NCBI RefSeq assembly: GCF_002001005.1
Contig: NZ_MUNX01000100.1
Location: 1 to 57,295 of the forward strand
Source of the DNA: Flavobacterium sp. A45
Lineage (GTDB): Bacteria; Bacteroidota; Bacteroidia; Flavobacteriales; Flavobacteriaceae
DNA: 57,295 bases
Direction: 5' to 3'
Shown: positions 8,625 to 16,379 of the stretch, piece by piece
Layout: the number at the start of each line of letters is the position of its first letter
How positions within the stretch are numbered: the stretch's first letter is position 1
The notes under the pieces: generated by a model
The model's input: only the letters and a program-made list of their open reading frames with translations
Databases searched by the model: none
What the model was told of the DNA's origin: nothing
Translations under genes and position numbers: made by a program

Positions 8625-9014
8625 ATGTTTACAGTAGAACAAATCAAAACTGCTCACAGCAAAGTGAAATCAGGTGCAGACTTTCCGTCTTACATCAAAG
8701 AAATTAAGGCATTAGGAGTTACACACTATGAAGCTTATGTAACAGATGGACATATTAACTATCACGGTGCAAATGATTATACAGCAAAAGTGCCTGCTAA
8801 GTATGAACCGTTAGTAATTGCTGAAAAATCAAAAGGCGAAGAATTTAAAGTCGAGTTAGTTGCTCATCAACAAGGCAAAACAGACTTCCTCACTTTCATT
8901 AAAATGTGTGCCACTTTCGGCATCGAAAAATGGACAATCTGCATGGATAAAATGACCTGTACGTATTACGACAAAGTAGGAAACGAAATTTTGGTTGAAA
9001 AAATCCCACAATAA
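8625..9014 (+). CDS. DUF1398 family protein
   Basis: The 129-residue protein starts MFTVEQIKTAHSKVKSGADF; a longer frame opens at 8523, but family similarity begins at this Met. Typical DUF1398 features are ALGVTHYEAYVTDGH, the central YTAKVPAKYEPL, and the C-terminal GIEKWTICMDKMTCTYYDKVG. The family includes E. coli YbcV and has no established activity. It is cytoplasmic, with no signal peptide. It follows an AraC-type regulator and ends at a strong terminator. Confidence 0.88.
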   Translation: MFTVEQIKTAHSKVKSGADFPSYIKEIKALGVTHYEAYVTDGHINYHGANDYTAKVPAKYEPLVIAEKSKGEEFKVELVAHQQGKTDFLTFIKMCATFGIEKWTICMDKMTCTYYDKVGNEILVEKIPQ

Positions 9015-9050
9015 TTAAAAATAATCAAATAAGGGATAATTCAATTTAAA

Positions 9051-9098
9051 AAAAATGAGGCTGTCCGAAAAGTAATTTTTCGGACAGCCTCATTTTTT
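9051..9098 (+). terminator. Terminator of the DUF1398 gene
   Basis: A long perfect stem (9051-9071 with 9076-9096) contains GAGGCTGTCCG and its complement and is followed by T. The core GAGGCTGTC recurs in the hairpin at 29426-29460. Confidence 0.85.
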
Positions 9099-9140
9099 TG
9101 CTCTATATTCAAAATTTCCAAAATAATAGAATTAGAGGCA

Positions 9141-9170
9141 AAAGAGAATCAGGGACTCGAACGAATGCCA
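9141..9170 (-). repeat. tRNA-3'-end-like repeat, copy C
   Basis: On the minus strand it reads TGGCATTC then GTTCGAGTCCCTGATTC, sharing the core GTTCGA and TCCCTGA with copies A and B. The remaining bases of the 9099-9499 gap contain no gene; a -7-like TATATTTG lies at 9430-9437, ahead of the next gene. Confidence 0.4.
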
Positions 9171-9499
9171 AAATTCAATTTTTCATTATTTGTTTTTTCT
9201 GGGAAGCTGTAGCTAAATTATCCTAATGTATTGAATGCATTGATTTGCAAATAAAATGCTGGCAAAACCAACTAAGTTACTAGGTTAAACTAATACATCT
9301 AAAATTGAGTTGCTTTTTATCGTCCTGTCTTCCTTTTATATTAAACCACAAAGTCAATAAAACAATCTAAATTGTTAATTAAAAGTTAATTTTAAGTACT
9401 ATGCGATACACAATACCTTTTTAAAGACATATATTTGCATAGAATATTATTATATAATCCAAACTATTTAATCAATCATCAATCAAAAAACCATTAATC

Positions 9500-10039
9500 A
9501 TGAAAAATTCAGTTTTAATCTTAGGAGTTGCATTAGTATCATTTTCAACTATTTCTAATGCAAAAAACACAGTTACCTTATCATACCAATCACTTGAAAA
9601 CATCATTGTATCAGATGATATTATCGAAACACAAAACAATGCTGCAGGGAAATTTGAAAAACCATTTTTGGCTGAAGAAGCTGACGTATTCAATCCTGAA
9701 ACTGTAATTGCCTATAACCCGAAAACAATAGAAGAAAACATTACCGAAGGCGATAAAATTGTAGAGACTGCAGTTTCTGATGATTTAGAATTTATGGCAT
9801 ATGAACAATCAATGCGTGAAATAATTGCTCAATCCGATTTGATTACAGAGAATACATCTTCTGATAAAATTTATCCGCTTTACATCGAAAGAACAATATC
9901 TGATGAAATAACAGAAATGGAATTAATTATCGAAAGTAACATTACCAATGAGGTAAAACCATTAGACTTCAAAAAAATCAATGGTGATTCTTTGATGATT
10001 AATTCAATCAATACTAAAAAATTTCTTGGGATGAATTAA
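9500..10039 (+). CDS. Exported acidic protein of unknown function
   Basis: The 179-residue protein has a clear signal peptide (MKNSVLILGVALVSFSTISNA, cleavage near 22). The mature part is strongly acidic, has no cysteine, and repeats short patterns such as SDxIxE and ITExxxIIE (SDDIIETQ, SDKIYPL, SDEITEME, SNITNEV). No domain is recognised. Similar small signal-peptide proteins are common in Flavobacterium. A -7 box TATATTTG is 62 bases upstream. The stop codon is 21 bases before the GCTATAAC boundary of the cassette-like region. Confidence 0.7.
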   Translation: MKNSVLILGVALVSFSTISNAKNTVTLSYQSLENIIVSDDIIETQNNAAGKFEKPFLAEEADVFNPETVIAYNPKTIEENITEGDKIVETAVSDDLEFMAYEQSMREIIAQSDLITENTSSDKIYPLYIERTISDEITEMELIIESNITNEVKPLDFKKINGDSLMINSINTKKFLGMN

Positions 10040-10060
10040 TGCTAAAATTGACAAAAGTAA

Positions 10061-10253
10061 GCTATAACTTAGGGGATTTTAGAGCGTTTACACGAAAGAA
10101 GAACTGCCATCTCCCAAGTTGCAAATGCTATGATTCAACTTCAATTTTAGGTAGTTATTGGTTTAAATGTACTCACTTGGGGGTATCCCAAAATACAAAC
10201 CATTTTCCCATTAAACCTATTGCCCAAATCCGTTATAGCATCTATGTTAGTGG
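10061..10253 (+). repeat. attC-like spacer 1 (left end of cassette-like array)
   Basis: The spacer opens with GCTATAAC (10061-10068), which pairs exactly with GTTATAGC (10232-10239), and ends with GTTAGTGG (10246-10253). Its last 70 bases (AATACAAACCATT, CCCATTAAACC, TGCCCAAATCCGTT) recur in spacer 2 at 11285-11341. GTTAGTGG is the exact reverse complement of CCACTAAC at 11241-11248, on the far side of the next two genes. An 87-codon frame crossing this stretch is not believed to be a gene. Confidence 0.5.
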
Positions 10254-10259
10254 AGTTTT

Positions 10260-10451
10260 TTATTTTTCAGTTGTTTTTTTCAAGTCTTTTATGATTAGGT
10301 AAATTGATATTATAAAAACAACTATATAAAGAACATCTAAGACAGGTTCTTTCAGCGTTAAGTTTTTAAAATCAATGTGCTTAATTAAAGTCAAGCCTAG
10401 TGTAAATGCAATAAATACAAAAAACCAATTCATTCCTTTTTTATTGTCCAT
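10260..10451 (-). CDS. Small two-helix membrane protein
   Basis: The 63-residue protein has two hydrophobic segments (about 8-25 and 40-57) separated by a short charged loop and ending in a lysine-rich tail. It starts 7 bases after the stop of the DUF3667 gene, so the two are probably co-translated. No family is recognised. Its coding sequence lies wholly inside the unit bounded by GTTAGTGG and CCACTAAC. Confidence 0.6.
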   Translation of the reverse strand: MDNKKGMNWFFVFIAFTLGLTLIKHIDFKNLTLKEPVLDVLYIVVFIISIYLIIKDLKKTTEK

Positions 10452-10458
10452 ATTTTAA

Positions 10459-11184
10459 TTAATGTTTGTTTATTAAATCTATTATTGTTCCAATAAGTAC
10501 AGGGAAAATCCAAAAAGTAATCATTCCCAAAATGTATGCGAAAAATCCTTTTATATAATTTGCTACATTATTCTTGTCATAAAATTGTCCGATTGCCCAA
10601 ACGCAATATGCTATTCCTATAATACCAGCAATTGTCATTATGTTATAGTGTATTATACCCTGAATAATTACAAAAACTGAAAAAATCAACATCCCCATTC
10701 CCATAACAAAACAAAGCATAATTAGAACTTCATAAAAATTGTAGTTATATTTTCTGAAAAATAGTTTTAACCATAAAGCGATAAATATTCCCATCATAAT
10801 ATTTGCATAACCATAATGGTCTTGCACCCATTTTACAATAGTACTAACAGCACTTGGGGCTTCGTCTTTAGCTTCGTGATATTTTACATAACCGTCTTCA
10901 ATATGAAATAAGTGGTTTGAAATTGTATAAATCAAAGAAGTTATGATGATGAATATGATAGGTTTTACTAGTCGGCTTCTGTTTTCTAAAAGATATTTAC
11001 GAATGTTTTGTCCTGGATTTGTTGCAAGTTCACGAATTGTATATAAAATTCCACGTTCAAAATGCAGAACGTGCTCAATTTCGTGAATTATGTATTTTTT
11101 GTCAATTCTTTTAAGGTAAGTCGGTTGCCCACAATCGGGACAAAATTTTGAATCTATTTCTATATTGCAGTTCTTACAGTCCAT
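10459..11184 (-). CDS. DUF3667 family membrane protein
   Basis: The 241-residue protein has an N-terminal zinc ribbon (CKNC at 3-6 and CPDCGQP) of the DUF3667 type. The conserved stretch HEIEHVLHFERGILYTIREL precedes NPGQNIRKYL and RLVKPI. Four or five transmembrane segments follow. The family is widespread in Bacteroidetes and has no known function. It is the first gene of a two-gene minus-strand unit and sits inside the first cassette-like unit. Confidence 0.85.
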   Translation of the reverse strand: MDCKNCNIEIDSKFCPDCGQPTYLKRIDKKYIIHEIEHVLHFERGILYTIRELATNPGQNIRKYLLENRSRLVKPIIFIIITSLIYTISNHLFHIEDGYVKYHEAKDEAPSAVSTIVKWVQDHYGYANIMMGIFIALWLKLFFRKYNYNFYEVLIMLCFVMGMGMLIFSVFVIIQGIIHYNIMTIAGIIGIAYCVWAIGQFYDKNNVANYIKGFFAYILGMITFWIFPVLIGTIIDLINKH

Positions 11185-11240
11185 TTAATTAGTCAATTAT
11201 AGTGTCAATTTGAAGGTTTACGATCGGTTCGGCAAAATTG

Positions 11241-11360
11241 CCACTAACAGTTCTGAGACTAAATTAAGCCCTATTATCGGATTTGCCAAATCTCCCAAAT
11301 ACAAAACCATCTTTCCATTAAGCCCAATGCCCAAATCCGTTGTCGTGGCTGTTACCTGCT
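11241..11360 (+). repeat. attC-like spacer 2 between two cassette-like units
   Basis: The spacer starts CCACTAAC (complement of the left edge of the DUF3667 unit, GTTAGTGG at 10246). It contains the same 3' block as spacer 1 (CCCAAATACAAAACCAT, CATTAAGCCCAATGCCCAAATCCGTT). It ends GTTACCTGCT (11351-11360), whose exact 10-base reverse complement AGCAGGTAAC lies at 11871-11880 beyond the next gene. The next gene's stop codon (TAA, read from 11354-11352) lies inside this edge. Confidence 0.55.
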
Positions 11361-11846
11361 GTTTATTTTACTGAAGTTTTTAAACACATATCCATTATAT
11401 TCAATTATTGAATTGTCTTTTTCACTTGCTCCAAGAACTATTAAATGACCGATTTCATCGTCAAGATCAAAATTTATTTTTAGGGTCAGAAGCTCTAAAA
11501 AAGTTTTTGAAAACAGTTCATTTACCGTTTTTGGTATTTGTTTAAAAATCTTCTCTGCTTCAAACAGGAAGAACATTTTATTTGAATCTGTGGCGTAAAC
11601 TATTGGGACAATTGTAGTATTTTCAATTTTTTGATTATACACAACAATACAACTATAAATTTCTCCACAGTTTAAGTAAAAATATGGTTGGTTTAGTTCA
11701 GCAAGATTCTGAAAATTGTGGTTACCTTCACTAATATGTAAGGCTATTTCAAATTGCATTTGATTACAATTTGGACACTTCAATTTTTCCCCGTCGAAAA
11801 AATATTCTTCTTTTTTACAATTCGGACAAACATGGTAAATATCCAT
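11352..11846 (-). CDS. Zinc-ribbon protein of unknown function
   Basis: The 164-residue protein opens with a zinc ribbon of two CxxC pairs (CPNCKK near 8-13, CPNCNQ near 24-29). The rest is a predicted alpha/beta region with no recognised motif, including NELFSKTFLELLTLKINFDLDDE and HLIVLGASEKDN. There is no signal peptide. Its last codons and stop are written within the left boundary repeat (GTTACCTGCT). It is the only gene of the second cassette-like unit. Confidence 0.7.
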   Translation of the reverse strand: MDIYHVCPNCKKEEYFFDGEKLKCPNCNQMQFEIALHISEGNHNFQNLAELNQPYFYLNCGEIYSCIVVYNQKIENTTIVPIVYATDSNKMFFLFEAEKIFKQIPKTVNELFSKTFLELLTLKINFDLDDEIGHLIVLGASEKDNSIIEYNGYVFKNFSKINSR

Positions 11847-11870
11847 TTGATTACATTTTTGGTTTTAAAT

Positions 11871-11880
11871 AGCAGGTAAC
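11871..11880 (+). repeat. Right boundary repeat of the second cassette-like unit
   Basis: AGCAGGTAAC is the exact reverse complement of GTTACCTGCT at 11351-11360; the match extends to 14 of 15 bases. The conserved spacer block is not found after it, so the array seems to end here. No gene is seen in 11881-12175. Confidence 0.5.
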
Positions 11881-12175
11881 TAGTATATAGGTCTGACGAT
11901 GTCCGACTTATCAAACCTAAATTGGGTGGCTTTGTCTGTCAAATGCCAGTATTTGTTTGTTTTCAAATATATAAATTTATTCTTATAAATCTTCTAAAGG
12001 ACTTTTTATTCGCATGCTACAATCATTCTATTTTATGAATCTTCTTAAACACCCCTCCAATTGTGCTTACAATGCTTCTATGTGTTTTCGCTTTCGGCAA
12101 GTTGGGATTTAAGAGTTTTTCTGTTTTCCGGCACAATGTTTAGAAAAGTGCTTAAAAAACTAAAGCTGTAAATTA

Positions 12176-12240
12176 GCCCTGATGGAAGCGGCATCTCCCG
12201 TCTCGTTTTTTTAACGAGACGGGAATACAGCGGACAGCAG
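12176..12240. repeat. Hairpin-bearing element, possible interspersed repeat
   Basis: An 11-bp perfect stem, CCCGTCTCGTT (12197-12207) with AACGAGACGGG (12213-12223), is embedded in GCCCTGATGGAAGCGGCAT and ATACAGCGGACAGCAGG. From memory, this frame with a variable hairpin recurs in Flavobacterium genomes; only one copy is in the window. No protein-coding potential was seen. Confidence 0.4.
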
Positions 12241-12293
12241 GAGTGATGCTGATGAGAAAACGAAAAACTGCTGCTCCAAATACTTTTCACAAA

Positions 12294-12337
12294 CAAAAAA
12301 AGCGATACCATTCTGCTGAATCGTATCGCTTTTTTTA
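12294..12337 (-). terminator. Terminator at the end of PUL1
   Basis: The stem AAAAAAAGCGATAC (12295-12308) with GTATCGCTTTTTTT is followed, on the minus strand, by a T run. It lies 18 bases past the GH3 stop and ends the PUL1 operon. Confidence 0.85.
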
Positions 12338-12354
12338 TAGCTGCTAAAGCTCGT

Positions 12355-14571
12355 TTACTTCACCAATTCAAAACTGTCTTTCAAACGGATATCTGCCGAA
12401 GACGAACCGATCATCAAATCGAAATCACCAGATTCTGAAACAAACTCTAATGCGTTGTTGTAAAAAGACAATTTCGGATTGTCAATCGTGAATTCTAGTG
12501 TCTTGGTTTCTCCGCGGTTCAATGTGATTTTCTGAAAATCTTTTAACTCTATAATCGGACGCACTACAGAACCTACTCTGTCTCTCAAATACAATTGAAC
12601 GACTTCCTCCCCTTTTACACTTCCAGTATTGGTTATGTTTACAGAAACGGTAATTATTTCATTATTTTTCATTGTTTTTTTGGACAATTTCAAATTTGAA
12701 TACTCAAAAGTAGTATAGCTCAATCCGAATCCGAACGGGAATTTTGGAGTAGTTGGCAAATCAATATAGGCTGATTTATAATTTTTATCTCCATTTACTG
12801 AAGGTCGTCCTGTATTGAAATGATTGTAATAAATTGGGATTTGCCCTTCGGTTCTAGGGAATGTCATCGGGAGTTTCCCAGAAGGGTTGTAATCGCCAAA
12901 AAGTACATCGGCAATGGCGTTTCCAGCTTCTGATCCTAACCACCAAGTATAAACAATAGTTGGCATATTATCGGCAACCCAATCAAAAACCAGTGGTCTT
13001 CCCGCATTAATCAAAATAACAATTGGCTTCCCCGTTTTTTGGAGTTCTTTGATCAAATCTTCCTGAACGCCTGGCAACTGTAAATTGCTTTTGCTTTTGG
13101 CTTCTCCGCTTTTGTTGAAGTTTTCTCCAATGCTCAAAATGATAACCTCAGCCTGACTGGCTACATGCAGCGCATCAGCAAAACCGTCTTTGCTTTTGTC
13201 TTCTACGCCACAGCCTTTGGCGTATAAAATTTTTGTTCTTTTGCCTACTTTATTCTGCAGGCCTTCCCATTGCGAAACGATATAAGTCGAATCAATTTCT
13301 TTTACATCAACAGCCCAAAATCCGTGGTTATCTCTTTTTGGTTTAACCATAGGCCCAATAAAAGCTATTGTTTTCAACCCTTTAGAAAGCGGTAAAACAT
13401 CTCTTTCATTTTTCAGCAGTACAATACTTTTTGCTGCTATTTCTCTAGCCGCTTTGGTATGTTCCGGATTATTTAATGCTGCCTGCTCTCTTTCTGGACT
13501 GCAGAATTTATACGGATCATCAAATAATCCTAATTCAAATTTCTTGCGTAAAATTCTTTTTACTGCATCGTCTATTAATGCAACCGGCACTTTATTTTCT
13601 TTAACCAGCTGCTCCAAATGATAGCGGTAGGCGTTGCTTTCCATGTCCATGTCGCTTCCTGCAGTTATCGACGCAAGAGCCGCTTCTTTATTGTCTTTTA
13701 CATAACCGTGAGCCACCATTTCGCCAATAGAACCCCAGTCGGAAACTACAAAACCTTGAAAGTTCCATTTGCCTTTTAGAATATCCCTAAGCAAATAATT
13801 ATTAGCACTGGCCGGTATTCCGTTAAGATCATTAAACGAATTCATAAACGTTGCAGCTCCTGCATCAAGTGCTGCTTTGTAAGGAGGTAGATACGTTTCC
13901 CAAAGCATTCTGTTGCTCATATCGACCGAATTATAGTCGCGTCCGCCAACAGCAGCTCCATAGGCAGCAAAATGTTTTACACAGGCCATAACCGAATTCA
14001 CATCGCCTAAATTTCCTTGAAATCCCTTAACTCTTGCATACGCAATTTTGGAACCCAAATAAGTGTCTTCTCCTCCGCCTTCCATCACTCTGCCCCAGCG
14101 CGGGTCACGAGAAATATCGGCCATTGGTGCAAATGTCCAGTGAATTCCAGAGGCTGCAGCTTCGGTAGCGGCAATTCTGGCAGAAAGTTCCATCGCCGTC
14201 AAATCCCAGCTTGCGGCTTCGGCCAACGGAATAGGAAAAGTGGTTTTGTAACCGTGAATAACATCCAGACCAAACAGCAACGGAATTTTCAATCGGGACT
14301 GCATTGCCAGCTCTTGGTATTGTCTGGTATATTTTGTCCCCATAATATTCAGCATCGAACCAATTAACCCTTTCTTAATTTCATTTTGTTTATTGGAATT
14401 AATAGTGATTGGTCCCGTAGCAGTATTGTCGCCTGTGTATTGATTCAGTTGTCCAATTTTCTCTTCCAGAGTCATTTTCTTCAACAAAGTTTCGACTTTT
14501 TGGTCTATGGATTGCTGCGAAAAGGCAAAAACCGATACGAATAGGCATGCCAATGTTATTGCTTTTTTCAT
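12355..14571 (-). CDS. bglX: GH3 beta-glucosidase, BglX type (PUL1)
   Basis: The 738-residue protein has a signal peptide (MKKAITLACLFVSVFAFSQQ). The (beta/alpha)8 domain contains the substrate motifs LLFGLDVIHGY and VKHFAAYG and the nucleophile D278 in GFVVSDWGS. A second alpha/beta domain (LLKNERDVLPL onward) and a C-terminal fibronectin-like domain follow. The usual full length is present. BglX enzymes act in the periplasm, removing terminal glucose from beta-linked oligosaccharides. The start is the Met at 14571; the frame is open to 14634 but that region precedes the signal peptide and overlaps GH5. It is the last gene of the PUL1 operon, 10 bases after GH5. Confidence 0.93.
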   Translation of the reverse strand: MKKAITLACLFVSVFAFSQQSIDQKVETLLKKMTLEEKIGQLNQYTGDNTATGPITINSNKQNEIKKGLIGSMLNIMGTKYTRQYQELAMQSRLKIPLLFGLDVIHGYKTTFPIPLAEAASWDLTAMELSARIAATEAAASGIHWTFAPMADISRDPRWGRVMEGGGEDTYLGSKIAYARVKGFQGNLGDVNSVMACVKHFAAYGAAVGGRDYNSVDMSNRMLWETYLPPYKAALDAGAATFMNSFNDLNGIPASANNYLLRDILKGKWNFQGFVVSDWGSIGEMVAHGYVKDNKEAALASITAGSDMDMESNAYRYHLEQLVKENKVPVALIDDAVKRILRKKFELGLFDDPYKFCSPEREQAALNNPEHTKAAREIAAKSIVLLKNERDVLPLSKGLKTIAFIGPMVKPKRDNHGFWAVDVKEIDSTYIVSQWEGLQNKVGKRTKILYAKGCGVEDKSKDGFADALHVASQAEVIILSIGENFNKSGEAKSKSNLQLPGVQEDLIKELQKTGKPIVILINAGRPLVFDWVADNMPTIVYTWWLGSEAGNAIADVLFGDYNPSGKLPMTFPRTEGQIPIYYNHFNTGRPSVNGDKNYKSAYIDLPTTPKFPFGFGLSYTTFEYSNLKLSKKTMKNNEIITVSVNITNTGSVKGEEVVQLYLRDRVGSVVRPIIELKDFQKITLNRGETKTLEFTIDNPKLSFYNNALEFVSESGDFDLMIGSSSADIRLKDSFELVK

Positions 14572-14581
14572 TTTAAAAATT

Positions 14582-16315
14582 TTATTTAGCAGTTTTAAAC
14601 TCCAAAAAGTTAAGATTGAAATTTCCTCCTTCAAAGTGAACGCGAATTTTATTTATTCCTTGTTTCATCGCTACATTTTTTAGAACAATTGTTTTCCAAA
14701 CAGTTTCTCCTCCGGTAACAGGAAGCTCCGTTGATTCCGAAATTTTCTTCCCGTCTTGTTCCAAATACAGTTTCCCTCCCGCTTTTTCACTCGAATATCG
14801 GATTTCAATATCAAAACTGCCTTCTTTTTTTACCTCAGTCGTAAATTGTAACCATTCATTATCTTCAATGAAAGAAACTTGAAAACCATTGGTTGTCTTA
14901 TCAGTACAGACTTCAATATCCACGCCGTCGTTTCGCATTTTGCCCCCTTTATTCCATTGCGTAAATTTAGTTCCGTCATAATTGGCAATATCTTTATCCG
15001 AATAAGCAAAACCGTTTTGACCTAAATCAAACTCCGTTGCATATATTCGTCCCGGAAGCTTATGGCTTTTATACTTCTTGGTGTCATTGTTCTGCACTTG
15101 TCTGAACATGGCATCAATTACATCGTATCTAATCGTTAGATGCTCCATTTTATAATTCTCCGCCATCTGCATCAGCACTTTTTTGGAAAAACCTGCATCT
15201 GGTTTTACACCGCCATTTTTCCAATACTGTAATATTTTATCATAACCTGCCGGTTTTGTCACCGAAGTAACTCCAGCCAAATTCTCAATTTTTTTCATTG
15301 GCCAAAAGGCCCAACCGATGTTATTAGACTCCATTAATGAAATGGCTTCTTCAAACCAAACATTGGAATTTTCTCCGCTTTCACCCAACCAAATCGGCAC
15401 ATTGTATTGTGTTCTGTAATTTAGCATCGTCTGGATAGAAGCTGTGTCATTGGTGTTCCAATATTTATGAAAACTCAAAGCCATATTTTCATCCCAAAGC
15501 GGAAACATACCGCTGTAATTATTGCCCCAGCAGTTTCCTTCAATGATAATTAAATGATTGGTATCAATAGCTCTAATGGCCTTTGTAATTCTGAGCTGCA
15601 GTGCTCTCAAAGGAGCATTTGAAGTTTCATCACAGCCGTTTTGATTGGTTCCCGTAAAATTCCAATTGGGTTCATTGATAATATCATAGGCTCCAATCCA
15701 AGGATTGTCTTTGTAACGTTCGGCTAATTTTTCCCAAAATGCCACCATTTTATCTTGATTTGCAGCACTCTCCCAAAGAGATGGTTTTGAATCATCGTAG
15801 TCGGATATTGCAGCATCTTTCCCTTGGCCTCCAGGAGCAGCATGCAAATCTAAGATTAAATATATTTTATTGGCAGCACACCAATTAGCTAAATCATCGG
15901 TCATTTTAAAACCTTCTTCCAGCCAGGTAATCTTACCATCTTTTTCGTTTTCAATAGCTGGAGTGTACAAATTATAATGCATTGGCAAACGGATGGAGTT
16001 AAATCCCCAAGCTGCCAAAGAGTCAATATCTCTCTTTGTGATTCCGTTTTTTTTGTATGCTTTATAGAACTCATCAGTAGCTTCAGCACCTATTAAATCG
16101 GTAATTTTTTGCTTGATTTTATATTGCGGTCCAGCGAATGCTCCGGTCTGAATCATATAGCCTTCCTGAACCATCCAGCCGCCAAGACCCAAACCACGCA
16201 AAACGATATTTTTACCGTTTCCGTCCACAATGTTTTGTTGGTCTCTATGCAAAAAACCCTGTCCAAACGAAGCTGTGGCGATACACAAAAAAGTAAATAC
16301 TATTATTTTTTTCAT
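14582..16315 (-). CDS. GH5 glycosidase with C-terminal CBM6-like domain (PUL1)
   Basis: The 577-residue protein has a signal peptide (KKIIVFTFLCIATASFGQG). The GH5 barrel begins LRGLGLGGWMVQEGYMIQT, with acid/base E215 in IINEPNW and nucleophile E312 in WLGESGEN. The form resembles exo-beta-1,3-glucanases of the family. About residues 420-577 look like a CBM6-type jelly roll (DIEIRYSSEKAGGKLYLEQD, LNFLEFK). It probably cuts beta-glucan chains outside or in the periplasm. The start is ATG at 16315; the preceding codon is GTG. A 52-bp exact copy of its sequence lies in the remnant at 29531-29582. Subfamily and linkage are not certain. Confidence 0.88.
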   Translation of the reverse strand: MKKIIVFTFLCIATASFGQGFLHRDQQNIVDGNGKNIVLRGLGLGGWMVQEGYMIQTGAFAGPQYKIKQKITDLIGAEATDEFYKAYKKNGITKRDIDSLAAWGFNSIRLPMHYNLYTPAIENEKDGKITWLEEGFKMTDDLANWCAANKIYLILDLHAAPGGQGKDAAISDYDDSKPSLWESAANQDKMVAFWEKLAERYKDNPWIGAYDIINEPNWNFTGTNQNGCDETSNAPLRALQLRITKAIRAIDTNHLIIIEGNCWGNNYSGMFPLWDENMALSFHKYWNTNDTASIQTMLNYRTQYNVPIWLGESGENSNVWFEEAISLMESNNIGWAFWPMKKIENLAGVTSVTKPAGYDKILQYWKNGGVKPDAGFSKKVLMQMAENYKMEHLTIRYDVIDAMFRQVQNNDTKKYKSHKLPGRIYATEFDLGQNGFAYSDKDIANYDGTKFTQWNKGGKMRNDGVDIEVCTDKTTNGFQVSFIEDNEWLQFTTEVKKEGSFDIEIRYSSEKAGGKLYLEQDGKKISESTELPVTGGETVWKTIVLKNVAMKQGINKIRVHFEGGNFNLNFLEFKTAK

Positions 16316-16379
16316 CACTGTTAATTATAAATTTGAATGTTATCAAAATTAGCCAAAAAGAATCTAATCCGATTTAAGA

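Noticed and set aside
9051..9098. Long inverted repeat considered as a transposon end or mobile hairpin
   Set aside because: Position right after DUF1398, stem length and T run are fully explained by a terminator; no partner copy of an insertion sequence is nearby.
10039..10302. 87-codon plus-strand frame after the acidic exported protein
   Set aside because: It runs through spacer 1 of the cassette-like array and into the antisense of the small membrane gene; there is no protein-like composition.
12078..12311. 77-codon minus-strand frame upstream of the PUL1 terminator
   Set aside because: It spans the hairpin element and part of the terminator and has no domain or signal.
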